Positions 18,351 to 26,968 of a stretch of DNA of 64,000 nt are shown in pieces. The notes below the pieces were generated by a model. It made no database searches, was not told where the DNA came from, and saw only the letters and a program-made list of their open reading frames with translations. The DNA comes from Streptococcus oralis (GTDB taxonomy: Bacteria > Bacillota > Bacilli > Lactobacillales > Streptococcaceae), in contig NZ_CP094226.1 of NCBI RefSeq assembly GCF_022749195.1, positions 1,700,001 to 1,764,000 of the forward strand, given 5' to 3'. How positions within the stretch are numbered: the stretch's first letter is position 1; every line of letters begins with the position of its first letter. Both the position numbers and the translations under genes were made by a program.

Positions 18351-19028
18351 ATGTCTCAGATTGATCTACAAAAATTAACTAAGAAAAACCAAGAGTTTAT
18401 CCACATCGCTACCCAACAATTTATCAAAGATGGTAAAACAGACGCTGAAATCAAGGCCGTCTTTGAGGAAGTCATTCCTAAAATCCTTGAAGAGCAAGCC
18501 AAAGGAACGACAGCTCGTTCCCTCTACGGCGCTCCAACTCACTGGGCCCATAGCTTCACTGTCAAGGAGCAATATGAAAAAGAGCATCCAAAAGAAAATG
18601 ACGATCCAAAACTCATGATTATGGACTCAGCCCTTTTTATCACTAGTCTCTTTGCATTAGTTAGCGCTCTGACTACCTTCTTCTCTACAGATCAGGCTAT
18701 TGGCTATGGGTTGATTACCCTCTTGTTGGTTGGACTTGTAGGAGGACTTGCCTTCTACTTGATGTACTACTTTGTCTACCAGTATTATGGACCAGACACA
18801 GACCGTAGCCAACGTCCTCCATTCTGGAAATCAATCCTCGTTATCCTGGCCTCTATGGTCCTTTGGTTGGTTGTCTTCTTTGCAACAAGCTTCCTACCAA
18901 CCAGCCTCAATCCAGTCCTTGCTCCATTGCCTTTGGCTATCCTGGGAGCTGCCCTTCTCGCCCTTCGCTTCTATCTCAAGAAACGTTTCAACATCCGAAG
19001 TGCAAGCGCGGGCCCATCACGTTATTAA
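18351..19028 (+). CDS. DUF1129 family membrane protein
   Basis: A 225-aa protein. An N-terminal helical cytoplasmic region (1-85; LTKKNQEFIHIATQ, DAEIKAVFEEVIPKILEEQ) is followed by four membrane helices and a basic C-terminus. It matches the DUF1129 family of lactic bacteria, of unknown function, often next to corA. I start at MSQIDLQKL (18351), 11 bases after corA with SD AGAGGAA; the upstream ATG at 18330 lies inside corA. It may help CorA, by context only. Confidence 0.85.
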   Translation: MSQIDLQKLTKKNQEFIHIATQQFIKDGKTDAEIKAVFEEVIPKILEEQAKGTTARSLYGAPTHWAHSFTVKEQYEKEHPKENDDPKLMIMDSALFITSLFALVSALTTFFSTDQAIGYGLITLLLVGLVGGLAFYLMYYFVYQYYGPDTDRSQRPPFWKSILVILASMVLWLVVFFATSFLPTSLNPVLAPLPLAILGAALLALRFYLKKRFNIRSASAGPSRY

Positions 19029-19043
19029 GAAAAGTGAAAAGCT

Positions 19044-19391
19044 ATGGCATATAGTCAATCCTTAGCTCAGCAGATTCGAAAAATTCTAGCGCTCAAACTT
19101 CCTCCCCAAATTTTCGAAGAAGAGTTAGAAGAAAAGAAACTGTTTGGTGGCCTTGCCTTTATGATTCGTGGGAAAATGGTCCTTACAGTCAGTTCCAGAA
19201 AAGACGAGCTGGTTATGGTGAGAATTGGCAAAGAAATGGAAAAGCAAGTTCTACCCCGAACAGGAGCTCGTACTACATTGATGAGAGGGCGACCTTATCA
19301 TGGCTATATAGACCTAGATATCGAAGGTCAAAAAGAACTTCCTTACTGGATTGATTTAGCTCTCTCCTATAATCAAGAGTTGACCAAGTAA
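19044..19391 (+). CDS. TfoX N-terminal domain protein
   Basis: A 115-aa cytoplasmic protein matching the TfoX/Sxy N-terminal domain (MAYSQSLAQQIRKIL, EKKLFGGLAFMIRGKM, MRGRPYHGYIDLD). In gamma-proteobacteria Sxy/TfoX drives competence. Single-domain Gram-positive versions have no proven role, so no competence role should be assumed. It is the last gene of the corA operon, 15 bases after the DUF1129 gene, and a terminator follows. Confidence 0.85.
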   Translation: MAYSQSLAQQIRKILALKLPPQIFEEELEEKKLFGGLAFMIRGKMVLTVSSRKDELVMVRIGKEMEKQVLPRTGARTTLMRGRPYHGYIDLDIEGQKELPYWIDLALSYNQELTK

Positions 19392-19418
19392 CTCATATCT
19401 AGCGAGATTAGAAAAACG

Positions 19419-19448
19419 AAAAGCAACTGCACAGGCGGTTGCTTTTTC
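19419..19448 (+). terminator. Terminator of the corA operon
   Basis: AAAGCAACTG and CGGTTGCTTT form the stem, followed by T residues, 28 bases after the TfoX-domain gene. Confidence 0.8.
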
Positions 19449-19528
19449 ACTTGCTTTCTTGAAATTCAATAGAACTTCTGAGTCTGATTCTTATAGTTTT
19501 CTTTCATCTTTTGTGATAAAATAGGCTC

Positions 19529-19633
19529 ATACTCAATGAAAATCAAAGAGCAAACTAGGAAGCTAGCCGCAGGCTGTACTTAAGTACGGCAAGGCAAAGC
19601 TGACGTGGTTTGAATTTGATTTTCGAAGAGTAT
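19529..19633 (-). repeat. BOX element (A-C type, no boxB)
   Basis: A 105-bp imperfect inverted element beginning ATACTCAATGAAAATC and ending GATTTTCGAAGAGTAT. It contains TACGGCAAGGCAAAGCTGACG, close to the boxA primer sequence used for BOX-PCR. boxA and boxC are joined without boxB; A-to-C reads on the minus strand. It ends 25 bases before the start of the S66 peptidase gene, so it lies in or at the promoter of that gene. Confidence 0.85.
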
Positions 19634-19658
19634 CAATCTATTTCTAGGAGGATGAGAT

Positions 19659-20693
19659 ATAGTTTCTACTATTGGTATTGTTAGTTTGTCTAGTGGCATT
19701 ATCGGAGAGAATTTTGTCAAACACGAAGTCGACTTGGGTATTCAACGTCTCAAGGATTTGGGACTTAATTCTGTCTTCTTGCCCCATTCGCTAAAGGGTT
19801 TAGACTTTATCAAGGACCATCCTGAGGCACGTGCAGAAGATTTGATGCAGGCCTTTTCGGACGATAGCATCGACATGATCCTATGCGCCATCGGTGGGGA
19901 TGATACCTATCGCTTGCTACCTTATCTTTTTGAAAACGACCAGCTTCAAAAGGTTATCAAGCCAAAGATTTTTCTTGGCTTCTCGGATACTACTATGAAC
20001 CACCTTATGTTGCATAAACTAGGGGTCAAAACTTTTTATGGCCAATCCTTTTTAGCAGATATTTGTGAATTGGACAAGGAGATGTTGCCCTATAGCCTCC
20101 ACTACTTTAAAGAACTGATCGAAACAGGAAAAATTTCAGAAATCCGCCCTAGCGACCTTTGGTATGAGGAACGGACTGACTTTAGTCACAATGCTCTGGG
20201 AACAGCTCGTATAAGCCATGTAAATACAGGTTTTGATTTGTTACAAGGAAATGCCCAATTCGAGGGAAAAATCCTCGGTGGCTGCATCGAGTCCCTCTAT
20301 GATATCTTTGACAACTCTCTACACGCAGATAGCACAGACCTCTGCCAAAAGTACAAACTCTTCCCTGACTTATCCGACTGGGAAGGAAAGATTCTTTTGT
20401 TAGAAACAAGCGAAGAGAAGCCTGAGCCGGAAAACTTCAAAAAGATGGTGCTGGCTTTGAAAGAAACTGGGGTATTTGAGGTCATCAGTGGACTCTTGGT
20501 CGGAAAGCCAATGGATGAAGCCTTCTATGACGACTATAAAGAGGCACTAATGAGCATCGTTGACAGCAATATCCCAATTGTCTATAATCTAAACGTTGGG
20601 CACGCCACACCAAGAGCCATTGTTCCCTTTGGCGTTCACGCCTATGTAGATGCACAGGAGCAAGTCATTCGCTTTGACGATAACAAAAAATAA
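19659..20693 (+). CDS. S66 family peptidase (LD-carboxypeptidase / MccF-like), apparent AUA start
   Basis: A 344-aa serine peptidase of family S66, which includes LD-carboxypeptidase A (muropeptide recycling) and MccF (microcin C self-immunity). The nucleophile is in GFSDTTMNH; the acid and base are in LLLETSEE and VGHATPRAIVPFG. The SD AGGAGG (19646-19651) is 7 bases before codon ATA (19659), from which the expected N-terminus (VSTIGIVSLSSGIIG) reads. ATG is replaced by ATA, and an in-frame stop lies just upstream. The nearest ordinary alternative is TTG at 19686, which loses nine conserved residues and has no SD. The protein may be made poorly. Confidence 0.8.
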   Translation: MVSTIGIVSLSSGIIGENFVKHEVDLGIQRLKDLGLNSVFLPHSLKGLDFIKDHPEARAEDLMQAFSDDSIDMILCAIGGDDTYRLLPYLFENDQLQKVIKPKIFLGFSDTTMNHLMLHKLGVKTFYGQSFLADICELDKEMLPYSLHYFKELIETGKISEIRPSDLWYEERTDFSHNALGTARISHVNTGFDLLQGNAQFEGKILGGCIESLYDIFDNSLHADSTDLCQKYKLFPDLSDWEGKILLLETSEEKPEPENFKKMVLALKETGVFEVISGLLVGKPMDEAFYDDYKEALMSIVDSNIPIVYNLNVGHATPRAIVPFGVHAYVDAQEQVIRFDDNKK

Positions 20694-20798
20694 ACAATTT
20701 CTCCATTTTTGTGCTTTGGTATTGATTTTCGTTACAATTTGTGTCTGAATTTATTGCATTTTGCTTATTTCTATGATATCTTTTTAAAGGAGGTGTAT

Positions 20799-21062
20799 AT
20801 GACTAAACAAAAAATAAATCAAATTGTCGGTTCAATCGGGGCCTTTATCGGGATTATTGTATTTATCGCCTACATCCCACAAATTTTTGCCAATTTACAA
20901 GGCAACAAAGCTCAACCATTCCAGCCTTTATCCGCAGCAGTATCTTGTTTAATTTGGGTTATTTACGGGTGGACAAAAGAACCTAAGAAGGATTGGATAC
21001 TAATTATTCCAAACTCAGCTGGCGTTGTCTTAGGTGGACTGACATTTCTTACTGCACTATAA
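20799..21062 (+). CDS. SemiSWEET family sugar transporter
   Basis: An 87-aa protein with three membrane helices and the PQ motif (YIPQI), matching bacterial SemiSWEETs, which dimerise to carry sugars passively. Start MTKQKINQIVG follows a strong SD (AAAGGAGGTGTAT). An upstream in-frame ATG at 20709 would add 30 unlikely residues. It is monocistronic: a terminator lies at 21081-21114. The substrate is not known. Confidence 0.88.
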   Translation: MTKQKINQIVGSIGAFIGIIVFIAYIPQIFANLQGNKAQPFQPLSAAVSCLIWVIYGWTKEPKKDWILIIPNSAGVVLGGLTFLTAL

Positions 21063-21080
21063 AAGTTACTAGCATATAAT

Positions 21081-21114
21081 CAAAAAGCTGAGAGGAGATT
21101 CTCAGCTTTTTCTC
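21081..21114 (+). terminator. Terminator of the SemiSWEET gene
   Basis: AAAAAGCTGAGA and TCTCAGCTTTTT form a perfect stem 18 bases after the stop. It can also work in the other direction for the convergent CPBP gene. Confidence 0.85.
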
Positions 21115-21133
21115 TTGTATAACTACTAAAACG

Positions 21134-21808
21134 TCACATACTACTGATAACTAAAATAATCAAGGGAAAGCTGTTGCCTAACATATGAACAACTAGAGGA
21201 TAATAAATATTCTCTTTTTCTTTCACATAGATGATAGAAAAGGCAATGCCTCCACCTAGATAACCGACTGCACTGACCCACTCTGATAAAGCCAAACTGT
21301 GCATATGAGTCAGAGCAAAAACAAGTCCTACCAGAAGAATGCTTAACCAACTTGGCAGACGTTTCTGCAAGTGATGTAACAAGAGCTGACGGAAAAAGAG
21401 TTCTTCCACAAAAGGTCCTATGATACAGGCGAAAACTGCTATCAGTATTGGTTGTTCTTGAAAGGTACTTTGAATATTCGACTGGTTTAGACCTTGTCCG
21501 ACTAGCCCAAAAAACTGCTTCAACATCTCTGATACAAATTCAAAGACAAAAGTCATCAGAAAGAGAAAGAGCCATCCTGTTAAGACGCCAAAGAAGAATT
21601 TCCTTTTAGTCTTTCTAATCTCATTCCATTGTTTGATCAATCTATCCTTAAACAAGAAAGAGCCATATAGAGCTAGTACTACATAAACTAGATAATTTGC
21701 AATAGCAGATGGCATCAAGAAAGCCAGCAATTTAACTCCATCAAATACAAAGAGAACTGTATAGAGAATCGCAAAAATCAGAATTCCCTTATTTTTGTTA
21801 GACATCAT
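21134..21808 (-). CDS. CPBP family intramembrane glutamic endopeptidase
   Basis: A 224-aa protein with about seven membrane helices and the Abi/CPBP motif: EELFFRQ (EExxxR) near 136-142, then a later FALTHMHS. Such proteases relate to Rce1; in streptococci some provide bacteriocin self-immunity or take part in signalling, most are uncharacterised. It starts one base after tag, in the ruvA-tag-CPBP operon. The true start may be either of two adjacent ATG codons. Confidence 0.85.
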   Translation of the reverse strand: MMSNKNKGILIFAILYTVLFVFDGVKLLAFLMPSAIANYLVYVVLALYGSFLFKDRLIKQWNEIRKTKRKFFFGVLTGWLFLFLMTFVFEFVSEMLKQFFGLVGQGLNQSNIQSTFQEQPILIAVFACIIGPFVEELFFRQLLLHHLQKRLPSWLSILLVGLVFALTHMHSLALSEWVSAVGYLGGGIAFSIIYVKEKENIYYPLVVHMLGNSFPLIILVISSM

Positions 21809-22369
21809 TTAATTCCCCTTCCATTCACAATCATTCTCGTGGTCGTCAATCAAACCTGCTGCTTGTAGAAAAGATAAAACGGCAACTGGGCCTGTGAACT
21901 TGAAACCTTGTTTTTTTAGATCTTTAGCTAATTTTTCAGACAAGGCTGTTTTAGCAGGTGCTAGGTGATAGTCAGGAACATCATTCACGATCGTTTTTCC
22001 CTCAACAAAGGACCAGAGATAAGCGTCAAAAGAGCCAAAGGTTTTCTGGATTTGTAAAAATGCTTGGGCGTTGGCACGCGTCGCAAAGAGCTTGGCACGA
22101 TTTCGGATAATGGCTGGATTCTCTAACAAGGCTTCCAACTCCCCATCTGTCATTTCCGCGACCGCTTGAATTTGATAGCCATGAAATACTTCTCGGAATC
22201 CTTGGCGTTTGTTTAGTACCGTTTCCCAAGATAGACCCGACTGGTAAGTTTCCAAACAAAGCAACTCAAAAAGAGCACGGTCATCATGAAGGGGTTGGCC
22301 CCACTCTTCATCATGATAGGCCACATATAATGGGTTGTTCATTTTAACCCAACCACAGCGTTTTGTCAT
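21809..22369 (-). CDS. tag: DNA-3-methyladenine glycosylase I
   Basis: A 186-aa base-excision repair enzyme removing 3-methyladenine. The start KRCGWVKMNNPLYVAYHDEE WG and the stretch SGLSWETVLNKRQGFRE are typical of Tag, as are the zinc-site Cys near the N-terminus (C5) and the C-terminal His/Cys region (DDHENDCEW). It lies 9 bases after ruvA in one repair operon. Confidence 0.94.
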   Translation of the reverse strand: MTKRCGWVKMNNPLYVAYHDEEWGQPLHDDRALFELLCLETYQSGLSWETVLNKRQGFREVFHGYQIQAVAEMTDGELEALLENPAIIRNRAKLFATRANAQAFLQIQKTFGSFDAYLWSFVEGKTIVNDVPDYHLAPAKTALSEKLAKDLKKQGFKFTGPVAVLSFLQAAGLIDDHENDCEWKGN

Positions 22370-22378
22370 AAAAATCTC

Positions 22379-22972
22379 CTATTTGACCAACATCTTAAGG
22401 GCCGACTTGATATAGTTCTCAGCTGTATCTGTCGTTCCTTCAAAGAATTTCTTGATCTTCTTAAGCTCGGTTGCCTTGTAGCCCAATGCCAACATGGCTT
22501 CCATAGCTTCTTCCAATTCTTGGTTCTCAGCGCTGGTTTGCACTGCGACCTTAGCAGGAAGGTCATCACTAGCCACAACTACCTTGCCTTCCAAGTCCAG
22601 CACCATCTGCTGAGCTGTTTTCTTGCCAATTTTAGGGAACTTGGTCAAGTAGGTGATGTTCTTAGTTTCAATCGCCTGAACCAAGCCAGCATTGTCATCG
22701 GCAGCAATAATAGCAAGAGCTGACACAGGACCAATCCCTGAGACCGAAATCAAGCTGAGGAAGAGTTTTTTCTCATCTTCTGAGCGAAAGCCGTAAAGCA
22801 GTTGGGCATCCTCGCGGACAACTTGGTGCACATAAATCTGAGTTTCTTGATTAACCTGACCTGAGTAAGCATAGGGATTGGCTACATGCAAGATATAACC
22901 GATACCATTTGCCTCAAGGACGATGTATTTAGCAGTGATTTTGGTAATGATTCCTTTTAAATATTCGTACAT
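22379..22972 (-). CDS. ruvA: Holliday junction DNA helicase subunit RuvA
   Basis: A 197-aa protein that binds Holliday junctions and loads RuvB. It has an N-terminal OB domain ([18 protein letters not shown]), two helix-hairpin-helix motifs ([30 protein letters not shown]) and a C-terminal RuvB-binding domain ([15 protein letters not shown]). Start chosen at MYEYLKG (22972) with SD GGAG; the frame is open 37 codons upstream but covers the promoter. ruvB is not in the window. Confidence 0.95.
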   Translation of the reverse strand: MYEYLKGIITKITAKYIVLEANGIGYILHVANPYAYSGQVNQETQIYVHQVVREDAQLLYGFRSEDEKKLFLSLISVSGIGPVSALAIIAADDNAGLVQAIETKNITYLTKFPKIGKKTAQQMVLDLEGKVVVASDDLPAKVAVQTSAENQELEEAMEAMLALGYKATELKKIKKFFEGTTDTAENYIKSALKMLVK

Positions 22973-23051
22973 AGTTTTTTCTCCATTATTTTGCCTATCT
23001 AGTATACCATATTTCCCCGAGACAAACTGCAACAAAAGGTGCAACCTCTGG

Positions 23052-23080
23052 TTGACAAAAAGTACAGGAGATTGTATTCT
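23052..23080 (+). promoter_or_regulatory. Promoter of the XRE regulator gene
   Basis: TTGACA (23052-23057), 17 bases, TATTCT (23075-23080), about 50 bases before the start codon; divergent from ruvA. Confidence 0.7.
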
Positions 23081-23128
23081 CATTATATGTAAAAATTGTT
23101 AGGATAGAGGTAGAAAAAGGAGGATAGA

Positions 23129-23629
23129 ATGATGAAACTCGCAGAAAAACTATTTGAGCTTCGCAAGGAAAAAGGTTGGTCCCAGGAAAAGCTAGCTGAA
23201 CAAATCAATGTTTCTCGGCAAAGCATCTCCAAATGGGAGTCCGGACAAGTCCTTCCAGAAATCGAAAAAATCATTGAATTAAGCAAGATTTTTCAAGTGA
23301 CAACTGACTATCTACTACTGGATGAAAACTCTGAAAAAGATTCCTCGGAAGTGATCTTGGAGGAAGATAAGGACAAATACTATAAAGAGGTTAAATCCTA
23401 TGGTCTCTGGCAAGTGATTTATATTTTCGTCTTGGCTCTGGCTATCTATCTCTTTTTAGCTGGTTCTAGTTTCCCAGCCGAATTCACCGCCTGGATTTGG
23501 CTGATCTTCGTTCTTTTGATTGCTTCAGCAATTGCGATCAACAAGACTCTCAAAACCAAACAACGTTATCTTGATAAAGTGATTGGTCTTGAGAATCCCT
23601 CAAACCAAGACGACTCTATGAAACCTTGA
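23129..23629 (+). CDS. XRE-family regulator with membrane segments
   Basis: A 166-aa protein. The N-terminal HTH_3 domain (residues about 5-60; [20 protein letters not shown]) is typical of cro/C1-type DNA binding. A short acidic linker is followed by two membrane helices (about 92-110 and 117-137) and a basic tail. Such membrane-tethered XRE proteins occur often in Firmicutes and usually control a neighbouring operon; here the neighbours are ruvA (divergent) and mutL (convergent). The target is not evident. SD AGGAGGATAGA; two adjacent ATG codons are possible starts. Confidence 0.85.
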   Translation: MMKLAEKLFELRKEKGWSQEKLAEQINVSRQSISKWESGQVLPEIEKIIELSKIFQVTTDYLLLDENSEKDSSEVILEEDKDKYYKEVKSYGLWQVIYIFVLALAIYLFLAGSSFPAEFTAWIWLIFVLLIASAIAINKTLKTKQRYLDKVIGLENPSNQDDSMKP

Positions 23630-23730
23630 GTCAATTGAATCATATTTCTCATTACTTTTTCTTGTCAAGCAAGTGTAAACCTCATGGCAAGTTGCCATGT
23701 CCATTCAAAATTCCCACCATAGAAAAGCTA

Positions 23731-23764
23731 AAAAGCCTTGTTCAAAAGGAACAAAGGCTTTTTG
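23731..23764. terminator. Bidirectional terminator between XRE gene and mutL
   Basis: AAAAGCCTTGTTC and GAACAAAGGCTTTTT form a perfect stem with A residues on the left and T residues on the right. It serves the convergent XRE gene (+) and mutL (-). Confidence 0.85.
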
Positions 23765-23769
23765 TGTTC

Positions 23770-25719
23770 TTAATATTTCCCCAACTCACGGAGACTGGTG
23801 TGATTTTCCTGAATGCGTCGGAACATCTTTTCCATGTCTGACTTGGTAAAATGCACCAAAACAGGACGTCCATGGGGACAGTTATATGGATTGTCACATT
23901 GAGAAAGCTGATAAAGGAGCTGTCGAGCTGAATGGTCATCGATACGATGGTTGGCCTTGATAGACCGCTTGCAGGACATCATGATGGCTAGCTCTGCTCG
24001 GTATTTTTTGATAGAAACTTCCTTAGTCAAGAGCAGCATGTCGCACATTTCATAGATACCTGACTCAATCTCTTCTTCTGCCATCCAAATAGGATGTTCA
24101 CGTAGGATAAATTGATTTTCTCCGTACTCTGCTAGAAAGACGCCCACTTCCTCTAAGAGAGGCATTCTTTCCCTAAGACGAAGGGCATCATCCGCAGGAA
24201 ATTCAAAGATATAGGGTACTAGGAGTTGTTGCTGGCTCTGGTCAACATTGCCGATGCTTTCACGATACTCCTCGTACTTAACCCGCTCCTGAGCTGCATG
24301 CTGGTCAATGATATAGAGTCCATCTCGCCCCTGGGCAAAGAGATAAGTCCCGTGCATTTGCCCGAAAAATTCCAACTCTGGGAAGCTTGAAGATTCTTCC
24401 CGCTCCAACTTGTCATAGGCCTTATCGAGACTAGCAAGGTCTAACTCTGGATGGTCTAGTTGGTCATAGTTAGCAGGCTTTCTCTCTGCAAAATGCAGTT
24501 TTGCGGGCTTGGTTAGCTGATCCAAGGTTTCCTTGGCAAACAGGGTTAAATCCTGCCCTTCCTCAGTTAATTCAACCTGATGATCAGCCACCTCAGCTTG
24601 ACTGGGTTTTGAGAGTTCTGTTTTTTCATAGTAGAGCGTATTTTCTTTGAGTGGGAGAATAGTCTGCTCCACCTTTTGACGATTGCGCACGGTCGACTTG
24701 GCAAGATTTTCCAAGGCATCCGGTATCAAGGTCTGTTCCTTAAGACTCTTTGCGATAGCTTCTGAGACAAGTGCCATCAGCTCTCTTTCCTTAGAAATTC
24801 GCACCTCTTGCTTGGTTGGATGCACATTGACATCCGCTAGATAAGGGTCAATATGGATATGAATAACAGCCAGCGGAAAGCGTCCCACCATGAGCTTGCT
24901 GCCATAACCATCCAAAATTGCACGATTGAGCAGGAAATTCTTGATATAACGGCCATTGATGAAGAGGCTGATATAGTTGCGATTAGCTCGAGTCAACTCA
25001 GGCAGAGACACAAAACCTGTAATTTCAAAGTCTAGATCCGAATTCTCAATGGCTATCATCTTCTTGGCACTGACCAAACCATAAATTCCAGCAATAGCTT
25101 GGCGTAGTTGACCCGTACCAGCTGTTCGTGTCATTTCCTTGCCATCACTAATCAAACTAAAAGAAATCTCTGGATGGGCCAAACCCAGACGGTTGACAAT
25201 ATCAATGATATGAGACAGCTCCGCCTGCTGGCTCTTCATATACTTGAGACGTGCAGGCGTGTTGAAAAAGAGGTCCTCTACACAAACCTTGGTCCCCACT
25301 GGACTTGTCGCAGGAGTGATTGCTTCGACTTCACCCCCACGCGCAACGAGCTTGGTCCCATGACTCGCACCATCCACCGCCGTCAACAGAGTCAGAACAC
25401 TGACAGAAGCGATAGAGGGCAGGGCTTCACCTCGAAATCCGAGCGTCCGAATCCGAAAGAGGTCTGCTTGATTTTTTATCTTACTGGTTGCATGACGACG
25501 CAAGGCCAATTCCACCTCATCGTGGGCAATTCCATGGCCATTATCTGTGATTTGAATCTTCTTTAGACCTGATTCCTCAATCTCAATGATAATCTGGCTA
25601 GAACCCGCGTCAATGGCATTTTCTACCAACTCTTTGACTACACTGGCAGGACGTTCGATAACCTCCCCTGCCGCGATCTGGTTTGCCAGCACCTCTGGCA
25701 ATTCAATAATATGAGACAT
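23770..25719 (-). CDS. mutL: DNA mismatch repair protein MutL (HexB)
   Basis: A 649-aa protein with an N-terminal GHKL ATPase domain ([29 protein letters not shown]), a variable linker (about 330-455) and a C-terminal dimerisation domain. That domain carries the endonuclease metal motif [12 protein letters not shown] (DQHAxxExxxxE) and CPHGRP, as in organisms without MutH. It couples mismatch recognition by MutS to strand removal. SD AAAGGGGC before ATG. Confidence 0.96.
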   Translation of the reverse strand: MSHIIELPEVLANQIAAGEVIERPASVVKELVENAIDAGSSQIIIEIEESGLKKIQITDNGHGIAHDEVELALRRHATSKIKNQADLFRIRTLGFRGEALPSIASVSVLTLLTAVDGASHGTKLVARGGEVEAITPATSPVGTKVCVEDLFFNTPARLKYMKSQQAELSHIIDIVNRLGLAHPEISFSLISDGKEMTRTAGTGQLRQAIAGIYGLVSAKKMIAIENSDLDFEITGFVSLPELTRANRNYISLFINGRYIKNFLLNRAILDGYGSKLMVGRFPLAVIHIHIDPYLADVNVHPTKQEVRISKERELMALVSEAIAKSLKEQTLIPDALENLAKSTVRNRQKVEQTILPLKENTLYYEKTELSKPSQAEVADHQVELTEEGQDLTLFAKETLDQLTKPAKLHFAERKPANYDQLDHPELDLASLDKAYDKLEREESSSFPELEFFGQMHGTYLFAQGRDGLYIIDQHAAQERVKYEEYRESIGNVDQSQQQLLVPYIFEFPADDALRLRERMPLLEEVGVFLAEYGENQFILREHPIWMAEEEIESGIYEMCDMLLLTKEVSIKKYRAELAIMMSCKRSIKANHRIDDHSARQLLYQLSQCDNPYNCPHGRPVLVHFTKSDMEKMFRRIQENHTSLRELGKY

Positions 25720-26032
25720 CTTTCAGCCCCTTTCTGTATCTATTTTCCTAGAAATTGATTAGTGCTATTATACCATATTTCAGATGTTACCAGAAAAAGC
25801 AAATACCACATAGACTCCAAATCTCTCCACATAGACAAAAGCTCTTGCCATGGGTCGTAAAATAGTGGTATACTCAATAAAAATCAAAGAGCAAACTAGA
25901 AAGCTAGGCGCAGACAGTACTTTAGTACGGCAAGACGACGCTGACGTGGTTTGAATTTGATTTTTGAAGAGTATTAATAAAGGTGTACAAGAAGTGAGAT
26001 TAACCTTGTATAACTGAAAAGGAGGGAAATTT
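25720..26032. other. Intergenic: mutL / LytTR divergent region
   Basis: A 313-bp gap between two divergent genes. It contains the mutL promoter side (ATTATACC near 25768), the BOX element at 25870-25974, and a 58-bp stretch to the LytTR gene. That stretch holds an inverted pair, GTACAAG (about 25985) and CTTGTATAA (about 26005), that could be an operator. No further ORF with an SD was seen. Confidence 0.5.
25870..25974 (-). repeat. BOX element (A-C type, no boxB)
   Basis: Second 105-bp copy, beginning ATACTCAATAAAAATC and ending GATTTTTGAAGAGTAT, with TACGGCAAGACGACGCTGACG matching the boxA primer at all but a few positions. About 80 per cent identical to the copy at 19529. It lies 58 bases upstream of the LytTR regulator gene, in the same orientation relative to that gene as the first copy is to the S66 gene. 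Confidence 0.87.
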
Positions 26033-26473
26033 ATGAAAGTAGAACTACAGATTAAGGAGACTTACGAGGAGGAAAAGCTGATTGTCCAAACTCCTCAGCC
26101 GACCGAAAAAGTCCAGAAAGTCATCGAGTTCGCAGAAAATCTTGACCAAAAAGAAACAATCAAAGGAAAGATTGATGATCAGGTTTATCTAGTTAAGATT
26201 GGCAAGATTCAACGCTTCTATATCGAGAATCGCAAGGTTCTAGCAGAAACTGCTAGTCAGACCTACAGTATTGATTTGCGACTCTATCAGGTTCTTGAAA
26301 TGCTGCCGACCACTTTTATCCAAATTTCCCAATCTGAAATCGTCAATATCGATTCCATCTCTCATCTCAAACTCACTCCCAATGGTCTGGTTGAAATTTT
26401 CTTAAAAAATGAAAGCTTCACCTACTCTTCACGCCGTTACCTAAAAACTATCAAGGAGAAATTAGAACTATGA
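26033..26473 (+). CDS. LytTR-domain DNA-binding regulator
   Basis: A 146-aa protein. An N-terminal region of about 45 residues without a receiver domain is followed by a LytTR DNA-binding domain (about 48-146; YLVKIGKIQRFYIENRK, FIQISQSEIVNIDSI, TYSSRRYLKTIKEKL). It overlaps the next gene by ATGA. A stand-alone LytTR regulator with a membrane partner is the layout of LytTR regulatory systems (HdrRM, BrsRM in S. mutans), where the membrane protein restrains the regulator and bacteriocin or competence genes are targets. Targets here are unknown. Confidence 0.88.
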   Translation: MKVELQIKETYEEEKLIVQTPQPTEKVQKVIEFAENLDQKETIKGKIDDQVYLVKIGKIQRFYIENRKVLAETASQTYSIDLRLYQVLEMLPTTFIQISQSEIVNIDSISHLKLTPNGLVEIFLKNESFTYSSRRYLKTIKEKLEL

Positions 26474-26928
26474 AAAAACAAATCTTTCACGATGCAGCCG
26501 CTGGTGTTCTTATCGGCCTCATCCTCTCTATCCTCTTTTCACTCATTTATGCACCAAATAGCTATGCCCCACTTAGTCCCGATTCTCTAGTCGGACAAGT
26601 GATGGTGCAACATCAGGTTCACGGTGCCCTCGTCTTGCTCTACTGTATGATCATCTGGTCAGCTATCGGAGTTCTCTTTAGCTTTGGCAGTCGCTTATTC
26701 AGCCGTGACTGGAGCTTGCTCCGTGCCACACTTTCCCATTTTTTCCTCATGCTGGCGGGCTTTGTCCCACTAGCAACTCTGGCTGGTTGGTTCCCCTTCC
26801 ACTGGACTTTCTATCTCCAGCTCATTCCAGAGTTTGCGATTGTCTACCTTATCATCTGGACTATTCTCTATAAAAGAGAAGCTAAAAAAGTAGACCACAT
26901 CAATCAACTCTTGGCTCATAAAAAGTAA
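26470..26928 (+). CDS. DUF3021 family membrane protein, LytTR partner
   Basis: A 152-aa protein with four predicted membrane helices (about 10-30, 50-75, 88-108, 115-137) and a short basic C-terminus. It matches DUF3021, usually encoded right after a LytTR regulator. The ATGA overlap indicates tight co-translation. By analogy to HdrM/BrsM it is likely an inhibitor of the LytTR protein; this is inference from arrangement. It is convergent with mutS; the short gap holds a hairpin (TCCCACTC / GAGTGGGA with T residues) that could end it. Confidence 0.82.
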   Translation: MKKQIFHDAAAGVLIGLILSILFSLIYAPNSYAPLSPDSLVGQVMVQHQVHGALVLLYCMIIWSAIGVLFSFGSRLFSRDWSLLRATLSHFFLMLAGFVPLATLAGWFPFHWTFYLQLIPEFAIVYLIIWTILYKREAKKVDHINQLLAHKK

Positions 26929-26931
26929 TAG

Positions 26932-26968
26932 AGAAATCCCACTCACAAAGGCGCGAGTGGGATTCTTT
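26932..26968 (+). terminator. Terminator after the DUF3021 gene
   Basis: AATCCCACTC (26935-26944) and GAGTGGGATT (26955-26964) form a perfect 10-bp stem followed by CTTTTT, between the convergent DUF3021 and mutS genes. Confidence 0.8.

Noticed and set aside
14427..19391. Joint magnesium island of corA and mgtA
   Set aside because: The two systems lie 4.4 kb apart with uvrA and a peptidase between them and have separate promoters; closeness alone is weak evidence.
19529..19633. Element considered as a RUP repeat
   Set aside because: Length is close to RUP, but the internal TACGGCAAGGC..GCTGACG sequence is the boxA signature, so BOX (A-C) fits better.
22962..22969. Second exact TACGAATA (minus strand)
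   Set aside because: It lies inside the first codons of ruvA (Met-Tyr-Glu-Tyr) and has no gene start at the right distance; most likely a chance match.
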